Origin: Plantago major
Taxonomy: Eukaryota; Streptophyta; Magnoliopsida; Lamiales; Plantaginaceae
Reading direction: 5' to 3'
Assembly (NCBI GenBank): GCA_026545765.1
Contig: CM048841.1
Location: 99,901,352-99,965,351 of the forward strand
DNA: 64,000 bases
Made by a program: the position numbers and the translations under genes. Below are positions 10,380 to 23,552 of the stretch, piece by piece. How positions within the stretch are numbered: position 1 is the first letter of the stretch; each line of letters opens with the position of its first letter. Under the pieces are notes generated by a model. The model had not been told where the DNA came from, made no database searches, and worked only from the letters and a program-made list of their open reading frames with translations.

Positions 10380-12974
10380 ATGGATAATCGGTGCCGACTA
10401 ATCAAAAAGACATTAATCGTGGGAGAGGAAGATCATCACGATGATCAACTGCCTCTGCTTCTTAATCACGATAATACTACTAATAAAAAGGGTGGATTCA
10501 GGACTCTTCCATTTATCATCGGTATATATACACTCTCTTTTTTTCTTTTTTTTTTGTTATGACTCTGCACTGATTCGGATATTGGATTTATATAATGATT
10601 GGTACTAATTTACCCTGCCCTCTTTATTGTTATTTGTAGTATTAATTTCATGATGACTTTATTTATATATATATTCCAGTCATAGTCATGGATGAACCGG
10701 TGGTTTTTTAGTTTTAATCGATCGATGCTTATGTGGTCGGATTTTTGATGAATTTGCATTATATTATAGGGACGGACGGACTGACTGACTGACTGACTCA
10801 TCTTTTCTTTTGTATTGTATTGTATGTATGTATGTATGTATGTATGTATGTATGTATAACTCTCTTCTTCTGTTATTGTATTGTATGATATGATTTAGCA
10901 AACGAGGCGTTGGAGAAAATGGCGACTTTTGGACTTTCTCCCAACATGACTTTATATTTGATGAATCACTATCATATGGAAATGACCAGTGCATCCAGTT
11001 TGCTCTTTGTATGGTCAGCTGCTACTAACATTATGCCTCTTCTCGGAGCTATAATCGCCGATTCTTTCATGGGTCGCTTTTATACTATTGGAGTCGGATC
11101 AATTATCTGCCTAGTGGTAATTTAAACTATTTCTTCTTTCTTTCGGTTCTTGCATGGGCGGCATTACTCAATATGCTTTTTAGTCTAAACTGGCTTTCCA
11201 AGTGATGCTCACAACTGGCTTTAATTTGTTTCTGCAGGGGATGATACTTATGTGGTCCACAACCGTAATCCCACAAGCGACTCCGGCACCATGTACCGAA
11301 TCTAATGCCACGTGCAGCTCCACAACAATTTCCCAATATGTGTATCTTTGTGCCGCTTTTGGACTCATTTCTATCGGAGCCGGGGGAATCAGGGCTTGTT
11401 CTCTAGCGTTTGGTGCTAATCAACTGGAGAAGGAAGAATTCCAGAAGACTCCTGCTGTCAAAGAGAGCTACTTTGGCTGGTACTATGCTTCGTACACGTT
11501 TGCTGTCCTCATTGCATTGACATGTGTCGTCTATATTCAAAATACTGTGGGATGGGGAGTCGGTTTTGCCGTGCCTGCTGTCCTGATGTTGTTTGCTTCC
11601 ATTTCCTTCTTCCTGGCATCCCCTTTTTATGTCAAATTGAAGAGCAAATCAAGCTTGGCCACAGGTTTTGCTCAAGTGGTCGCAGCTTCTTACAAAAATC
11701 GCCATCTTAAACTATCAGATAGTATAGATTTTGTGTACCACTGTAAGACCGGTTCAGCTCTTGCTTTCCCCAGCAGAAAGCTCAGGTGTGTTAGTTTTAT
11801 CTTGACCAGTTTTACTTGCATTATTACTGTTTGAGATCATTATTAATTAATGAGTTAATGCAGAGCCATTAGTATCACTTCCTATCCTGTTAATGTTGCT
11901 GGCCTGAAATAAATAGTTCAAGTGCTTAAATTTGAACTAGCAGTTGATGCAAGGTCCCGATTTTGAACTCCTCACTGGTTTAAATGCCGGTTTGGCGGTT
12001 GAAATAGGGTAGTAAGGTCAATGGGTAATTCCCCTGTGACCGATCCTAGTATGCACTTTGTTTCCGAGCGCAGACCTATTACTTTTGTCAGAATTAACTT
12101 CATTTCTGTCTATAGGTTTCTGAATAAAGCCTGCATCATAAAAGATGCTCAAAAAGAATTAAACCTCAATGGTGAAGCCACAGATCCATGGAGTCTGTGC
12201 ACCGTAGATCAAGTAGAGGAGCTCAAGGCACTTATTAGGGTGGTTCCGATATGGTCATCGGGAGTAATCATGAACATATGCGCCTGTCAGAACTCTTTCC
12301 CGGTTCTCCAAGCAGCTTCAATGAACCGATATATTACTTCAAGTTTCACCATACCAGCAGCCTCGTTCGGCACTTTCTCGGTAGTAACTGTTATAATATG
12401 GATTGTCCTTTACGATCGTGTTTTTCTTCCATTAGCTTCTAGAATAATGGGAAGACAAGTTTATTTAAGTGCCAGGAGCAGAATGGGGATCGGCATATTT
12501 GTCTCGTTCTTAGCCATGATGGTGACAGCTGTAGTAGAGAGTATCCGTCGGAATATTGCAATTAATGCGGAATACTTGGCGAATTCACAACCTGCCATGT
12601 CATCAATGTGGTTGATTCCCCAGTATTGCTTGATTGGCATATCTGAGGCTGCTAATGCTATTGCACAGAACGAGTTCTACTTTTCAGAGTTTCCGAGAAG
12701 TATGTCAAGTATAGCTTCTACTTTGATGGGAACCGGCATGTTCTTGGCAAATTTGTTAGCGAGTTTCATCTTAAATACAGTGGATGCTGTATCAAAGTCG
12801 GGGGGAAACGAGAGCTGGGTTTCAACTGATATCAACAAGGGTCATTATGATTATTATTACTTGATTCTTGCTGGCTTGAGTGTCGCAAACATGATGTATT
12901 ATCTGGTTTGTAGCGGTGCTTATGGTCCTTCGAAGGAAGAACGAGTGAAAGCAGAACAACATGATGAGTTTTAA
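10380..12974 (+). CDS. NPF1: NPF1-type NRT1/PTR family transporter
   Basis: This is a proton-coupled major-facilitator carrier. The plant NPF1 clade includes low-affinity nitrate transporters acting in phloem redistribution, but the substrate of this copy is unknown. Exons 10380-10521, 10899-11116, 11238-11785 and 12116-12974 give 588 aa, all junctions in phase. The proton-coupling ExxEK motif is present as EALEK (about residues 51-55), followed by typical NPF segments: SAATNIMPLLGA, ADSFMGRF, FGWYYASYTFAVLIAL, FLNKACII and GHYDYYYLILA. The hydrophobic pattern fits 12 membrane helices with a central loop near residues 280-330. In the conserved GGIRPC segment this protein has GGIRAC, a Pro to Ala change. 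The first ATG is used because the N-terminus up to GGFRTLPFIIANE is full length for the family. Confidence 0.92.
10784..10857 (+). repeat. microsatellites in intron 1 of the NPF gene
   Basis: A CTGA tetranucleotide run (CTGACTGACTGACTGACTCA) is followed within 40 bases by about ten GTAT units (10813-10857). Both lie wholly inside intron 1, so length variation should not change the protein. Confidence 0.9.
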
Positions 12975-13137
12975 TGTCGCATTATAACTAGGTGCGTACG
13001 TAGCAGGTTGCAAGTATAGAGAAGACAAGGTGGAACTGTTGTTTTTTAGAGCCATCTTCAAAAAATATGAAACTGGAACCATGCACATATAATGAAAATA
13101 AAGAGTTTCTGACCAAGTACTAGAACCTGAAGTGAAT

Positions 13138-13162
13138 CATCCGGACGGACCGGGTCCGGATG
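13138..13162. other. GC-rich perfect hairpin after the NPF gene
   Basis: CATCCGGAC pairs perfectly with GTCCGGATG across a 7-base loop, 164 bp after the NPF stop and about 45 bp after a possible AATAAA-like signal (ATGAAAATAAAG). It may lie in or just past the 3' UTR. No function is implied. Confidence 0.5.
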
Positions 13163-13377
13163 TTAGAAGCAAGCGAGCTGATGAAGATAACGAGTCTTAA
13201 GTCGTTGAGGTAAGACTATGTATGTCTGTTAGTTGCATATAATTTGTCGAATATAAAGTCGTACGTTTAGAAGCTAGTGAAAGCTGATTTAATGCCACTT
13301 GAGAGAATCATCTTTGTGCAGCTGCTATGAGCTTCCCCATTTATATCATTGTGCTAGATTAGGTCCTGCCTTTAATT

Positions 13378-14069
13378 GTTAAATGCGGGACACATTTTAT
13401 TAAACGCGGGATACATTTTATTAAACGCATGACACTTTTTAAAAAATTATAAAAATGGTCTAAAGTTTAATAAATTTACAATTAAGTACCAAAAGACTCA
13501 AGTTACAAAAAGAACAAATCCCTAACAATATAAACTAAATTACTCAACACCTTCATTCTTCAAATTATACAAGAATAACTATCCTACTATTTCAACAACA
13601 AATAGAAAAATAAAATAACTATCCTATTACAATAATGAAAAATTATAACATAAATAATCTAACCATTAAAAATAAAAATTATATAAGTATAAACACTTGT
13701 GGCCTGCGTCTTTTGTGGCCAGCATTTTTTCCCCAAAACGCAGGCCACAAACGGCAGGCAACATTTTGGCATGCATTTTTTGCCATCGGATTCCGGCCAA
13801 CTATTATGAAATGAAAAGAAAGTTATTATTTTAAATAAAACTTACCCAAGGATCTTAATAGTGTTCATAATCTCCGTTCATGTTTAAAGTTATGTTTAGA
13901 ATGTTTGTTTGAAAGTTTGAAATTGTTACTTCGTATAGTAGGATAGTTTTAGAACATTTTTACAATTGTGAAAATTATTGGGTCCTTTTTGTAAATTATT
14001 GAACTTTTGACTATTTTTGTAATTTCTAGAAAGTGTTATACGTTTAGTAAAATGTGTTTTACGTTTAAC
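13378..14069. mobile_element. Mutator-like foldback element with long inverted ends
   Basis: About 100-170 bases at each end are inverted copies. The left begins GTTAAATGCGGGACACATTT, and the reverse complement of the right begins GTTAAACGTAAAACACATTT. Homology continues through AAAGTT.AATAA.TTTACAA and TATCCTACTAT. The left arm has an extra tandem ACACATTTTATTAAACG unit. Flanks GCCTTTAATT and GCCTTAATT (three bases out on the right) resemble a 9-10 bp target duplication, as in Mutator-like elements. The centre holds a perfect 11-base GC-rich inverted pair (TGTGGCCTGCG / CGCAGGCCACA, 13690-13749). It encodes no protein, so it is non-autonomous. Confidence 0.6.
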
Positions 14070-14504
14070 ATTGCCTTAATTTTAATATCAAGCAATAGTT
14101 CAATACTTATGCACAAAGGAAATTCTAGGGAAAACCAGCTGAAAATTAATGCTGATGTTCATATACTTATGTGTCCGAGCTTTAAAATTATTGTTGATAT
14201 CCATATCATTATACTCATGTGTCAGAGCTTTAAAATTATTGACATTCTGAAAAGTAACAATGTACTAGTACTAGCCACGGTATAATTTACTTTTGGTATA
14301 TATAAACGATTGATAACGTAAGTAAATTCAGAAAATCAAATATAGTAAAGAATAGTTGAGATTACCATAAAATTATAAAAAAGTTATACATGATGGAAGG
14401 ATATATGAAAATTTCAAAGTAACTTTGAAAATACATAATTCCACACTTCAAAGTATTTCAAAGTAAAAAACAAAAATATCAAAAGTATTAATGCATACAC
14501 ACGT

Positions 14505-17500
14505 CTAAAGGTTACACAAAACCTCCTTATAAACCACGTTAGTTGTGGTATCAGTGGGTTTTCCTTCTTCATCCATAATCAATACCTTCAAACCCTTTTT
14601 TGATGTAACTCTCGAGAAAGCAACATAAAGCTGACCGTGGCTGAATACTGGGCTCGGCAAATATAGACCGACATGGGCCAACGATTGTCCTTGACTCTTA
14701 TTTATCGTCATAGCATAGCAAACCGATATAGAAAGCGCCTCGAAACACGATTGAAACTTGGTAAGATCTGACGGTGTCAAAATCATACGGGCTATCAAAT
14801 ACTCTTTACCAACATTTTTTCCATGTATCATCTTGGCCCTGATGACGTGTTTGCCGATAGAAGTAACGATCAATCTAGTTCCATTACACAGTTCTGCAGA
14901 CTGGTCTATATTCCTTAATAGCATAATCGGACATCCAACTTTAAGACGGATCAAATGATTGGGAATACCTGATGTCTTAATGGTATTAAGAAATTCGGTT
15001 GAATATATATCCTCACGATTGACTATATCATCCTCATCAGGACAAATGCTATCGGAACTCATGAACTCAAATGCATCACCAGGCAACAAAGACATAACAT
15101 AATCATTTATCTCATGAACAATCTCATTAGTCGGAGCTAATATAGCTCTATCCTGGAAGTATCGACCATCACCAATATGATCAGTGAGTGACGGATAAGT
15201 ACTACTTCCAATTGCAGCTATTGGATCGGTTGCATCATGGATGAGTATATCATCAGGCAGTTTGAAGTCGACCTCACCATTGTCCTGTCCTCCAATTTCA
15301 CCATCTCCAACTTTTAACAACCAATCCGCAAATTCCCTTATAGATTCAACTTCACCTGGAGATCCGCCAGCCTGAAATTGACACCGTTAAAAGTCGTAAA
15401 TTATACTAACAAATCGTTAATTATAAGATAATTAATTTTTTAGAACATGCGTATATGTAAATAAACTTTACGCTTATATTAAGAAAAATACTAACCTGTA
15501 AGCGCATATTCTTGGTTAACCTCATTACTTGACAATGACTCCATATAGAACCGGATGATGACAACGATGCATTAATTATGTCCTGTCTACTTCCTTTACG
15601 AATAACTGGCAGAATCTGTCTGAAGTCACCCCCAAATACAACCACTTTGCCACCAAAGGGAAATCTAGAACCTTGTCCGTCTGGGCCTCTAACGACATCT
15701 CGGAGACTCTTGTCGAGTTCTTCAAAACAAAATCTATTTGTCATTGGAGCTTCATCCCATATGATCAACTTAGTCTTTTCGAGAAAACCTGTTAGTTCAC
15801 TACCGGGAGTAATCCTGCTACATACAGTGGTCTCATCAACCATCAATGGTATTGAGAATCTGGAATGGGTTGTCCTTCCCTTAGGCAGCAAAAGAGAAGC
15901 AATACCGCTAGAAGCAACAGGCAAAACGATGTCGCCCTTACCACGCAGTGCAGAGCACAACGTCCTCCATAAAAATGTTTTACCGATACCGCCATATCCA
16001 TATAAGAAGAAAACACCACCCCTATCCGAAGACACATCATCCATAATCTTATTGTATACATCCCTCTGCTCATCAGTCAGATACGGATACAACCGATTGA
16101 ATTCAGCCTGCATTTCTTCTACATCATGCGACATCTCTTCTGCAATAAGATTGTTACTTCCATCCCGGATGACCATGTTGTCAGGTAATGGCATCCCTTC
16201 AAATTGAGAAAGTGAACTACCATTTAGAGATAGCAGACGTTCAATATCTGCAAGGGCAAAATTCTTGATTTGCATCTCACTAAGTTCCAATCCTGCAATA
16301 TTAGACAAACGTATTATAGTTAATTATCATATCAAATGCCACATATAAGTATTTGAAATTTGAAACAAAATTGATATAATGTATGAATAATAAAATTACC
16401 TGGATTATTCATCTTCTTACGATGAAAGTATAGTATATCATCAGAAAGATGATCCCATGTCTTTTCCCACACCTCAACGGGCCTTGACATGGAGTTCAAC
16501 TGAAGAAGCATGCAAAATAAATGTCTCAGGTATCGACCTGAACACCAGAAACTTGCTTCTTTTATTGCATCAATGTATTCTTTGTCATCATCCAGCAATC
16601 CCATTGCGTAACACGTATCCCTATATGTTGGATACAAAACACCGTCTACAGTCCTCAGATCCTCATAGCAAGTGCACCTCGTATGTGATTCAACATGATT
16701 CTAAGATAATATACCGGCCCGGATTTAGGCGGGACGTGGTATATCCCCTGTTCATCCTTTGCTTCCTAACTTTCCAAACCTTATTCTTTTTATCAAACAC
16801 ATAATGTCGTGGAAACTCATAGTATAGATACTGGCGTGCTTCAGGGTTATCTTTGTTGTACTTCATCCACTGCAAGAATTTAGTTTGTGCAATAGTCAGC
16901 TTATCCATGAGATTTTCTATAAAGTCACCGTCCTTGAAGCACAAATTTTGCTCACCATCCAAGTGGAAAGATAACCGCTCTACAGTCGGGTCACGATAAT
17001 GTATGTCAAAACCAAGAATACGCCATACAGCTTCACAGGCGGATATATATCTGCAATTGACATAGTCTTTCACTTCATTGTCAATCGTAATCTTCGCACC
17101 TATTCTATCAACCCCTTTATTGACATACTTGAAGAGGTATTTTATAGAGTTTGACTTGTTACACCACTCGACATTAATATGCGCATTATACCTCATCAAG
17201 AGATATGGATTGTATAGAACAATGTATCTGTAGTTATAAATAGTATTTTTAAATTACAAATAAATACAACATATGAAGTGTAAAAAAATGAACTTTAAAT
17301 TTAAAAATGATAACACATACCTGTTATCAATAGAAACACCATTCTTGTCTATTGTTCGACCATCGTTATTCCTCCTATAAACAGGATACCCATTGCCATC
17401 AAATGATGTACGTTCATTGAAACTCTTTGGAAATTTCTTCGAGCATTTGTTTCCATCATGCATACATGGTGATGTGGGGTTCAACGCACCACATGGACCG

Positions 17501-20037
17501 TGCACCATTTGGGATTACACGTAAAAGTGATGAACAACTCAGGATATCCTATGGCCCTGCAAATTGCCATAGTATCCTGAAAATTCTGAATCATGTACCT
17601 TGGGCCACCGATAAATGAAGACGGCAAGACAATCATCTTACCAACATTATCCATTGGATCATCAATATCAATAGCACCTCTACGAATTGCATCATCAAGT
17701 TTCTTGTAACTGTCAGACCTAAGCTTGGGTTGGTTGTTTACAATGAGTGCTAGCCTTTGAGTCTCCATCATCATATAGCAATCAACTAAAAACTGTTGAA
17801 ATAACTTCTTGCTGCGCAATATTGTGGATGCTTCATCCTCACGATCAAATATCCTTAAGGATATGAACTCTTTGATTGTGAGTCTATTCTGAACACCGGT
17901 TGACTTATTTGTGTGTGGAATCTCCGTGTGGTATCCATCTTCACCGTATGGAAAAAGTAACGGATATTGCATTGGGAGGTAGCTCGGATGCAGTTCGGAA
18001 ATACGTTTTAGTCCAGTCATCTTGTGGTCAAGTAATATATCTCTCGGATCCATGTCATATTCATTATTACCTGTTAAATCATTAGATAATTAATCTATAG
18101 ATATATCATTTAAATGAATAAATATCTTTTTATGTTAAGATGTTAAATAATTTAATCTACATTCCGACTATAAGGGCAGCAACTTCTGAACACGTCGGTA
18201 GATTGTAAATACGGCCATCACGTGACCTACGACCGGTAAGACAAAGCTTCACATTCTGTTCATCATTTTCTTTGAATCTATCAGCAGCCATTCTAAAGTT
18301 TTTTGCAATCGGGTTGTACTCGTCAACCATCTCCTTAAGTGAACTGACAACATTAGGTTCAATCACAGCAGGATGTTTTGACCTACATATCAAAATAATA
18401 TATATAGATATGTTACATTTGGAAGAATAAGAATAATTAAAGGAAATGAAACAAATTTATTAGAAATACATACCTCACAGCGTCAATCCTATCTTGCGTT
18501 TCATCTTCACCACAATACATATATAGCTGCGAGAACTTTGCCGAATGGCCATTTGTTGGCAACAAACTGTCAAGATGATGGTAATTTTGACCACCAAGTT
18601 TATACGTATACGGACCACGACCATTATTAACAGAGTTGTCCTGTATACCACCCATAGATGTAAACGCATACATCATGTTATAAGCACGTATATTCTCAAC
18701 AAAGTTTCTACTGTTGCGATCCCTGTCACTGAGGAGATCTCTCAATAGTGGTGGAGGTTCTTGCAACTTTGGCAGTTGTATTTTTCCACGACTACAACAT
18801 ATAGAGAACTCGGGTTCATTGACAGGTGTATTCTTAATCTTCTCATCAAACCACATAAGAGCGCCGCAATATGAGCATGGGTATATTGGGTCACCAAAGT
18901 CTTTATATGCTGTCACGGGTTATTTACATCGATGAATCGAGTAGTCAAATAAAATTAAATATAATTAGAATAGAAATAAAGAAAATGGTAAATTTCAAGT
19001 AAAGTATTACCTATGACTTGTTCACCAAGTGCTCGTCTAGCAGCTTGACTTTTCATCTGACAACAGGAATTAATTGCATTTTTCCGATTTCTTGCAGTAG
19101 ACGATTCGGGAATAGAAGATACCAAATTTCTCGGGGGCACAATTGTATCTTTATGAACTAACCAATCAACATGGCGCTGAGCAATTCCATTTGTTGTTCC
19201 ATACCATTCGGTAAAGGAATGCCTAGAAAATGTAATAAAAAGAAACGAAAATTTGAGTATTAATGTATTGGGAAAATTGAGTTAAGCATCAAATTATCAA
19301 CCTTTAACTTATCAATAGATACTTACGATATGAAGTATTAGTTTTAATATAACAAACTTGTTTATCAGGAATAGCCTTTAGGTATCCCTTGTTTGCTATA
19401 ATCGCACGTCTGTTCTTCCGGTTGAATGAAGCCACTTGTTTGTACGCATCATTGACTTCACCTATTCATATCAAATTAAACTAATGAATCCATGCATAAA
19501 TAAATATATAGAAAGTAAGACGGAAATAGTGAATTATACCAGGGCTTGCTAAATCAACAAATGAACTTTTTTATAGATCTCTTATAAATTCTCTACTTCG
19601 ACTTGGAATAGACGCTGTCACTAAAACAACACATATAATAATTATAAAGTAAAATTAGTATATAAGAAAAATATGCATAATATAATTGTTAGACAAATGC
19701 GTGGAAATACAATTTTCAAGCTCACCGTTTGTTATATCGGACAAAGGTGTAGTCCGTGGGAATCCGTCAATATTGTGTCGTTGTCGCTTACTCATTGGAG
19801 TTCACTTTACAGACTGTGACTGACCTATATACATTGACAAAATTACAAATATTAATACTTATAAGCTAGTAATAATTTGGAGCTTAAATTATAAAATGTA
19901 AGTACGTAAGTGAAAATACAACCATTTATTAATGTAGAAGAGTTCTCATCAGCATCTATCTCCATTGAATTTAAATGATGACTACTTGATCCAGAATTAT
20001 GAATGAGGTCACGTACGTACTTCATTCGCCTACCCAT
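14505..20037 (-). pseudogene. Helitron RepHel (rolling-circle replicase plus PIF1 helicase), broken
   Basis: N-terminal pieces MGRRMKYVRDL (about 20037) and MSKRQRHNIDGFPRTT (about 19800) precede blocks at 18916-18480 and 18393-18157. The Helitron-like domain (18053-17481) follows with PMQYPLLFPYGEDGYH and LFITFTCNPKW. Next come MVHGPCGALNPTSPCM (17508), the SIKYLFKYVNKG block with the replicase tyrosine region (17199-16690), and a PIF1-type helicase (16308-14505) with Walker A GYGGIGKT, Walker [28 protein letters not shown] and VAFSRV. Between the PKW and VHGPCG blocks, roughly 100 residues that normally hold the HUH (GLPHAH-type) metal site are gone. There is also an in-frame stop near 19570 (SREFIRDL*). 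The copy cannot make an active replicase. The helicase half is best preserved. Confidence 0.88.
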
Positions 20038-20159
20038 CAACACACCTATATTATAATAAAAAATCATTGAAGTAGGATCAATGACGTAATAAAATACATA
20101 GAATAACAAATAATAATGATAATGATTTAATATTAGCTGAAAACTTAGCAAGTCAACTA

Positions 20160-20420
20160 ACGAAACCTTAATTCGCGAATTACTCTACCTTAATTCGAGA
20201 ATTAAGACCAAAGAACTACATAATACCCCCATGTCTTATAAATAAGACATCACCGATTATTCCCACTTTCTAAATCAACAGTCTACTCATCTCCCCCATT
20301 TTCGCCGACATCCCTCTGCTTCATTTTCGTTTCATCTGCTTCATTTTTGTTTCATCTTCTGCTTAATTTTCGACGACAAAAACTGATAGCTAAAGGATTG
20401 ATCTGATTACAATTATCATT
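20160..20420 (-). promoter_or_regulatory. likely promoter region of the Helitron RepHel gene
   Basis: The segment just upstream of the first RepHel block holds the palindromic TATA-like word TCTTATAAATAAGA (20234-20247) and CT-rich stretches with TTCATTTTCGTTTCATCT repeats. The TATA word is near-symmetric and could serve either strand. On the plus strand a short ATG-started segment (20424-20455, MFSTSQYNSE) ends at a GT donor. Functional use is inferred from position only. Confidence 0.3.
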
Positions 20421-20459
20421 TCGGATGTTTTCAACATCGCAATACAACTCAGAAGGTAC

Positions 20460-22450
20460 GATTCATTTCGTAATTCTCAATTTATCTATTATACCAGCTT
20501 TTAAGTATTCTGGATGAATCAAAACTTGTATGAAATTGAATCTTATCTTCATAAATTGTTTTAATTTGATGATCTGCTTAATTTATCAATTCGAATTGAT
20601 TCTTAAGTTTATCCTTTAATTGTGGAATTTTTATGCATGTGCATGCAAGATCGGAACAGTTTGGGCTATCCCACAAACTCGCCAGAGACGATGACATTCA
20701 GATCTGATATTCGAATTCTCAAATTTCAGATCTATGAATTTGGATGTAAGTTTTTTTTAATCAAAATTGAAGCTGATTTAGTTGTTTAAAGCTTCGTCAA
20801 CAGGGATACTAACATCTTTAGCTTGAATTTTGTCAGATCTGGTGAAATACGCTGAAATTGATGTCGAATTTGAAGATAATTTCATTGTTCAATCAGCCAA
20901 AATCAGATAAATGGAATGAAGGTGCGAATGTTAATTTGTTTTTTTACATAATCGATAGTGTTCTGCATAATTCGAATTAGGGAATATCGTGCAACTTGTA
21001 TATCAAATTAAATTTGAATGATTTTTCATTGAAAATGCTTTACGAATTATATTCATGGATCTTTGAAGACTAATTCTTACTAATTCTTCTTTTGACATGT
21101 AAACACGCAACGTGAATCGAGTTGCTGGATGCTAAGAGGATAGGATGCAACTGTTCCATTAAACAAATTATACCACATGTAAATTGGATTCATAAAAATA
21201 CTATTACAATATGCCTTACCTTTTCTTTTAATTATTATCGAAGTGTGTAGCAGACAGTTTTCACTATAATTGAATAAAATGTATACTAAATCTATGGAAC
21301 ATACCACTGTTAATTAAGCCAAGAACTTCAACTTTTGATGAGCTTTTCTGCACAAAATAGTAAATAAAACAGTTCAATCGATTGTATAGTGTCAAAAATG
21401 TAAAAATGGCTTGAAAAGAAACTTGAGTTTTCTTACCTCAGCAGATATGAAGACGGCTGTAGAATAATGATCTCTGCCTTTTATAATCCTGTGAAATTTT
21501 ATATAAGTATAATGAGGTATTTGATTAGATTTCAAACTGTATAAATGGAGTTTATATGTTGATGCTATAAAGGTATGTTTGTTCTATATGCGTAGAAAGA
21601 TACACAACATATATGAGTTAACAATAGTTATCCTTAACTACTTAGAAACCTTAACATTTTGAATCTAGGTTATTAAATAAACACACGCAAAGAAGCTGTA
21701 CTAAGCAATCTAATTTAGACAATATATTCTGTTTAACTTTGTGATCTTACATTACTGTATGAATAATACTCAGGAAATGCTAATCTGTCACTGGAACTCG
21801 TGTTGAAGAACTAAGAATGAAGACCAGGATGGGATTCGTCACTTAATAGGATAGAACTGTAATATTTTTGTAATATAATGTAATTTGTCATCAAAAAGCC
21901 TGTAAATAATTAATGTAGCTTGTATCAAAGTGACGAATCCTAATTCTTGTTGCTTGGAGCATAACAGGTATATCCGTCAACTAACTCCGTTATTAAATTA
22001 CTTAGTAAATTTTGATTATTTCTTGATGAATGCTACTTTCCTTAGTAAATTGTTTAGGATAACTTAGTTGAACTAAAATTATTATAAGTTCAGGCATGGC
22101 AAATAAAATATATATAGTACAAATAAAAATGTGTATATTAGTTCAACTAAGATCTATATAAATTATAGTGCAATATTAGGTTCCACGGGTTAGTAATAGA
22201 CAATACAGTTAAAAAAGAAGAAGTGCATTTGGTACATAGGAAAAATAAAGTGTTCATTCTATAATAAAAATCAAGTCGAAACATAACTGTCCAAAAAAAG
22301 GTACCGATCATAAAAAATGACTAACTGAAATTGACATTGTCCTCAAATCAAACTTAAGCTGAAATTATCAAATAAACTCCAAAATGAACTTAAAGAGAAA
22401 CTAATAATTCAACATCAAAACGAACTCAAAATGAAACTATTAAAAAAACT
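20460..22450. other. noncoding interior of the Helitron
   Basis: About 2 kb of A+T-rich DNA lies between the RepHel promoter region and the RPA-like tail. I see no coding exon on either strand. The missing body of the RPA-like gene would be expected near here or just above 22690, and may have been deleted or eroded past recognition. Confidence 0.5.
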
Positions 22451-22684
22451 TCAAAGTTTCTCCTTCTTCATTGGCCTGTTACTGGATTCCTGCTTGTTCA
22501 TGAAACTGTCATCCTCATCATCTACGTCTATGCAAACGGATCTTTTCATTGGTGTCAAATTAGAATCTGATGTTTGACTTGAGTCCTGAGTAATTGAGTC
22601 TTCAAGCTTGCCTTTTCCCTTATTAGCATGCACCATTTCTTTGGAAGCAACTTCCTGTAAAATGGTATAAATGGAACTTAGCAT
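22451..22684 (-). pseudogene. C-terminal remnant of a Helitron RPA-like protein
   Basis: The 77-residue segment contains LQEVASKEMV, then DSSQTSDSNLTPMKRSVCID, an acidic stretch (VDDEDD) and the basic tail RPMKKEKL, then stop. That order (Ser/Thr linker, TPxKR, acidic patch, KKEK end) is the usual C-terminus of RPA70-like single-strand DNA-binding proteins carried by plant Helitrons. The OB-fold body is not recognisable next to it. This is a fragment judged by style and context, not by a full domain match. Confidence 0.5.
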
Positions 22685-22689
22685 GGTGT

Positions 22690-23552
22690 TTATCCAATCA
22701 TGTAATTAAAAAAAGTAGAACAGATGTAACAATTTGTCTCTAGATCTGCCAAACATTCATCACATTGAACATCAGCATAAGCAAATGGATAGGGAATATG
22801 ATGATAAGTACAAAACATTTCATTAGACTGACGGAAAGCGAGATTCGTGTAAGCTCCATACTGTAGAAACTTGAGTATTAAACCCAACTTTTTCCTCCAT
22901 AGTCGGATCTTCCAAAAACCATCGGGGCTATAGTTTATTGCAAGCAAGATTTCTTGTCCTTCAATTCTCAATACTTCATTATTGCTGATGAGCTTGCATA
23001 TTGATGAGGTATACATCGTATCAGGGTGACCTAACATGTAGAGTTTATGAATCCTACGATTTATGCTTGAGTAATTGCGATGAATGAATACGTCAATCTG
23101 TGGAAAATTTAGACAATTGATTTTGTTAGAACAATGTATAACATGCGCGGTTAATTTGATAATCATAATAAAACTACGTGAAGGATACCATAAGCCAATA
23201 GAAGAATAAGCCTGAATTCGTAAGAATCATATTGTGATTTGCCAAGAAGGATTTGCAGATCGAAAAGAATATGAATCCATTAAACAACCTCGAGAACGAT
23301 TTCTGACTACAACAAAATGGTTCAAAACTGTAAAAATATGATATTTGAAATGAAAAGAGCTTTAGGTATTGAATACTGGAACTCACAGAACAAAAACAAA
23401 CCACATCCTGACAATGCATCAATAGATATAAACAACAAGATGCGGACTCTAACAGGAAATGGCAACATATAGAACAATAAAATATGCCTGTTCTTCATTG
23501 ACGGCGGAGAGAATTGGACGAAACCTCTTGGGAGCTTAATCTCGTCGTTCAT
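22690..23552 (-). pseudogene. gene fragment inside the Helitron, possibly F-box At1g67623-like
   Basis: Two or three exon-like pieces lie on the minus strand. One is an N-terminal piece starting MNDEIKLPRGFVQF (23552). The other is a C-terminal piece (about 23166-22740) with LYMLGHPDTMYTSSICKL and a Cys-rich end ADVQCDECLADLETNCYIC. The G-x-P-x-x-x-Y pattern and the Cys pairs near the end recall the plant F-box family of At1g67623, in which Sel1-like residues follow the F-box. The F-box itself is not clearly readable and the pieces do not join in one frame. It could be a gene fragment captured by the Helitron. Family assignment is weak. Confidence 0.3.

Noticed and set aside
13350-13392. GTCCTGC..GCGGGAC hairpin with nearby CTAG as the Helitron 3' end
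   Set aside because: The base after CTAG on the minus strand is C, not T, the loop is large, and the segment is better explained as the arm of the foldback element.
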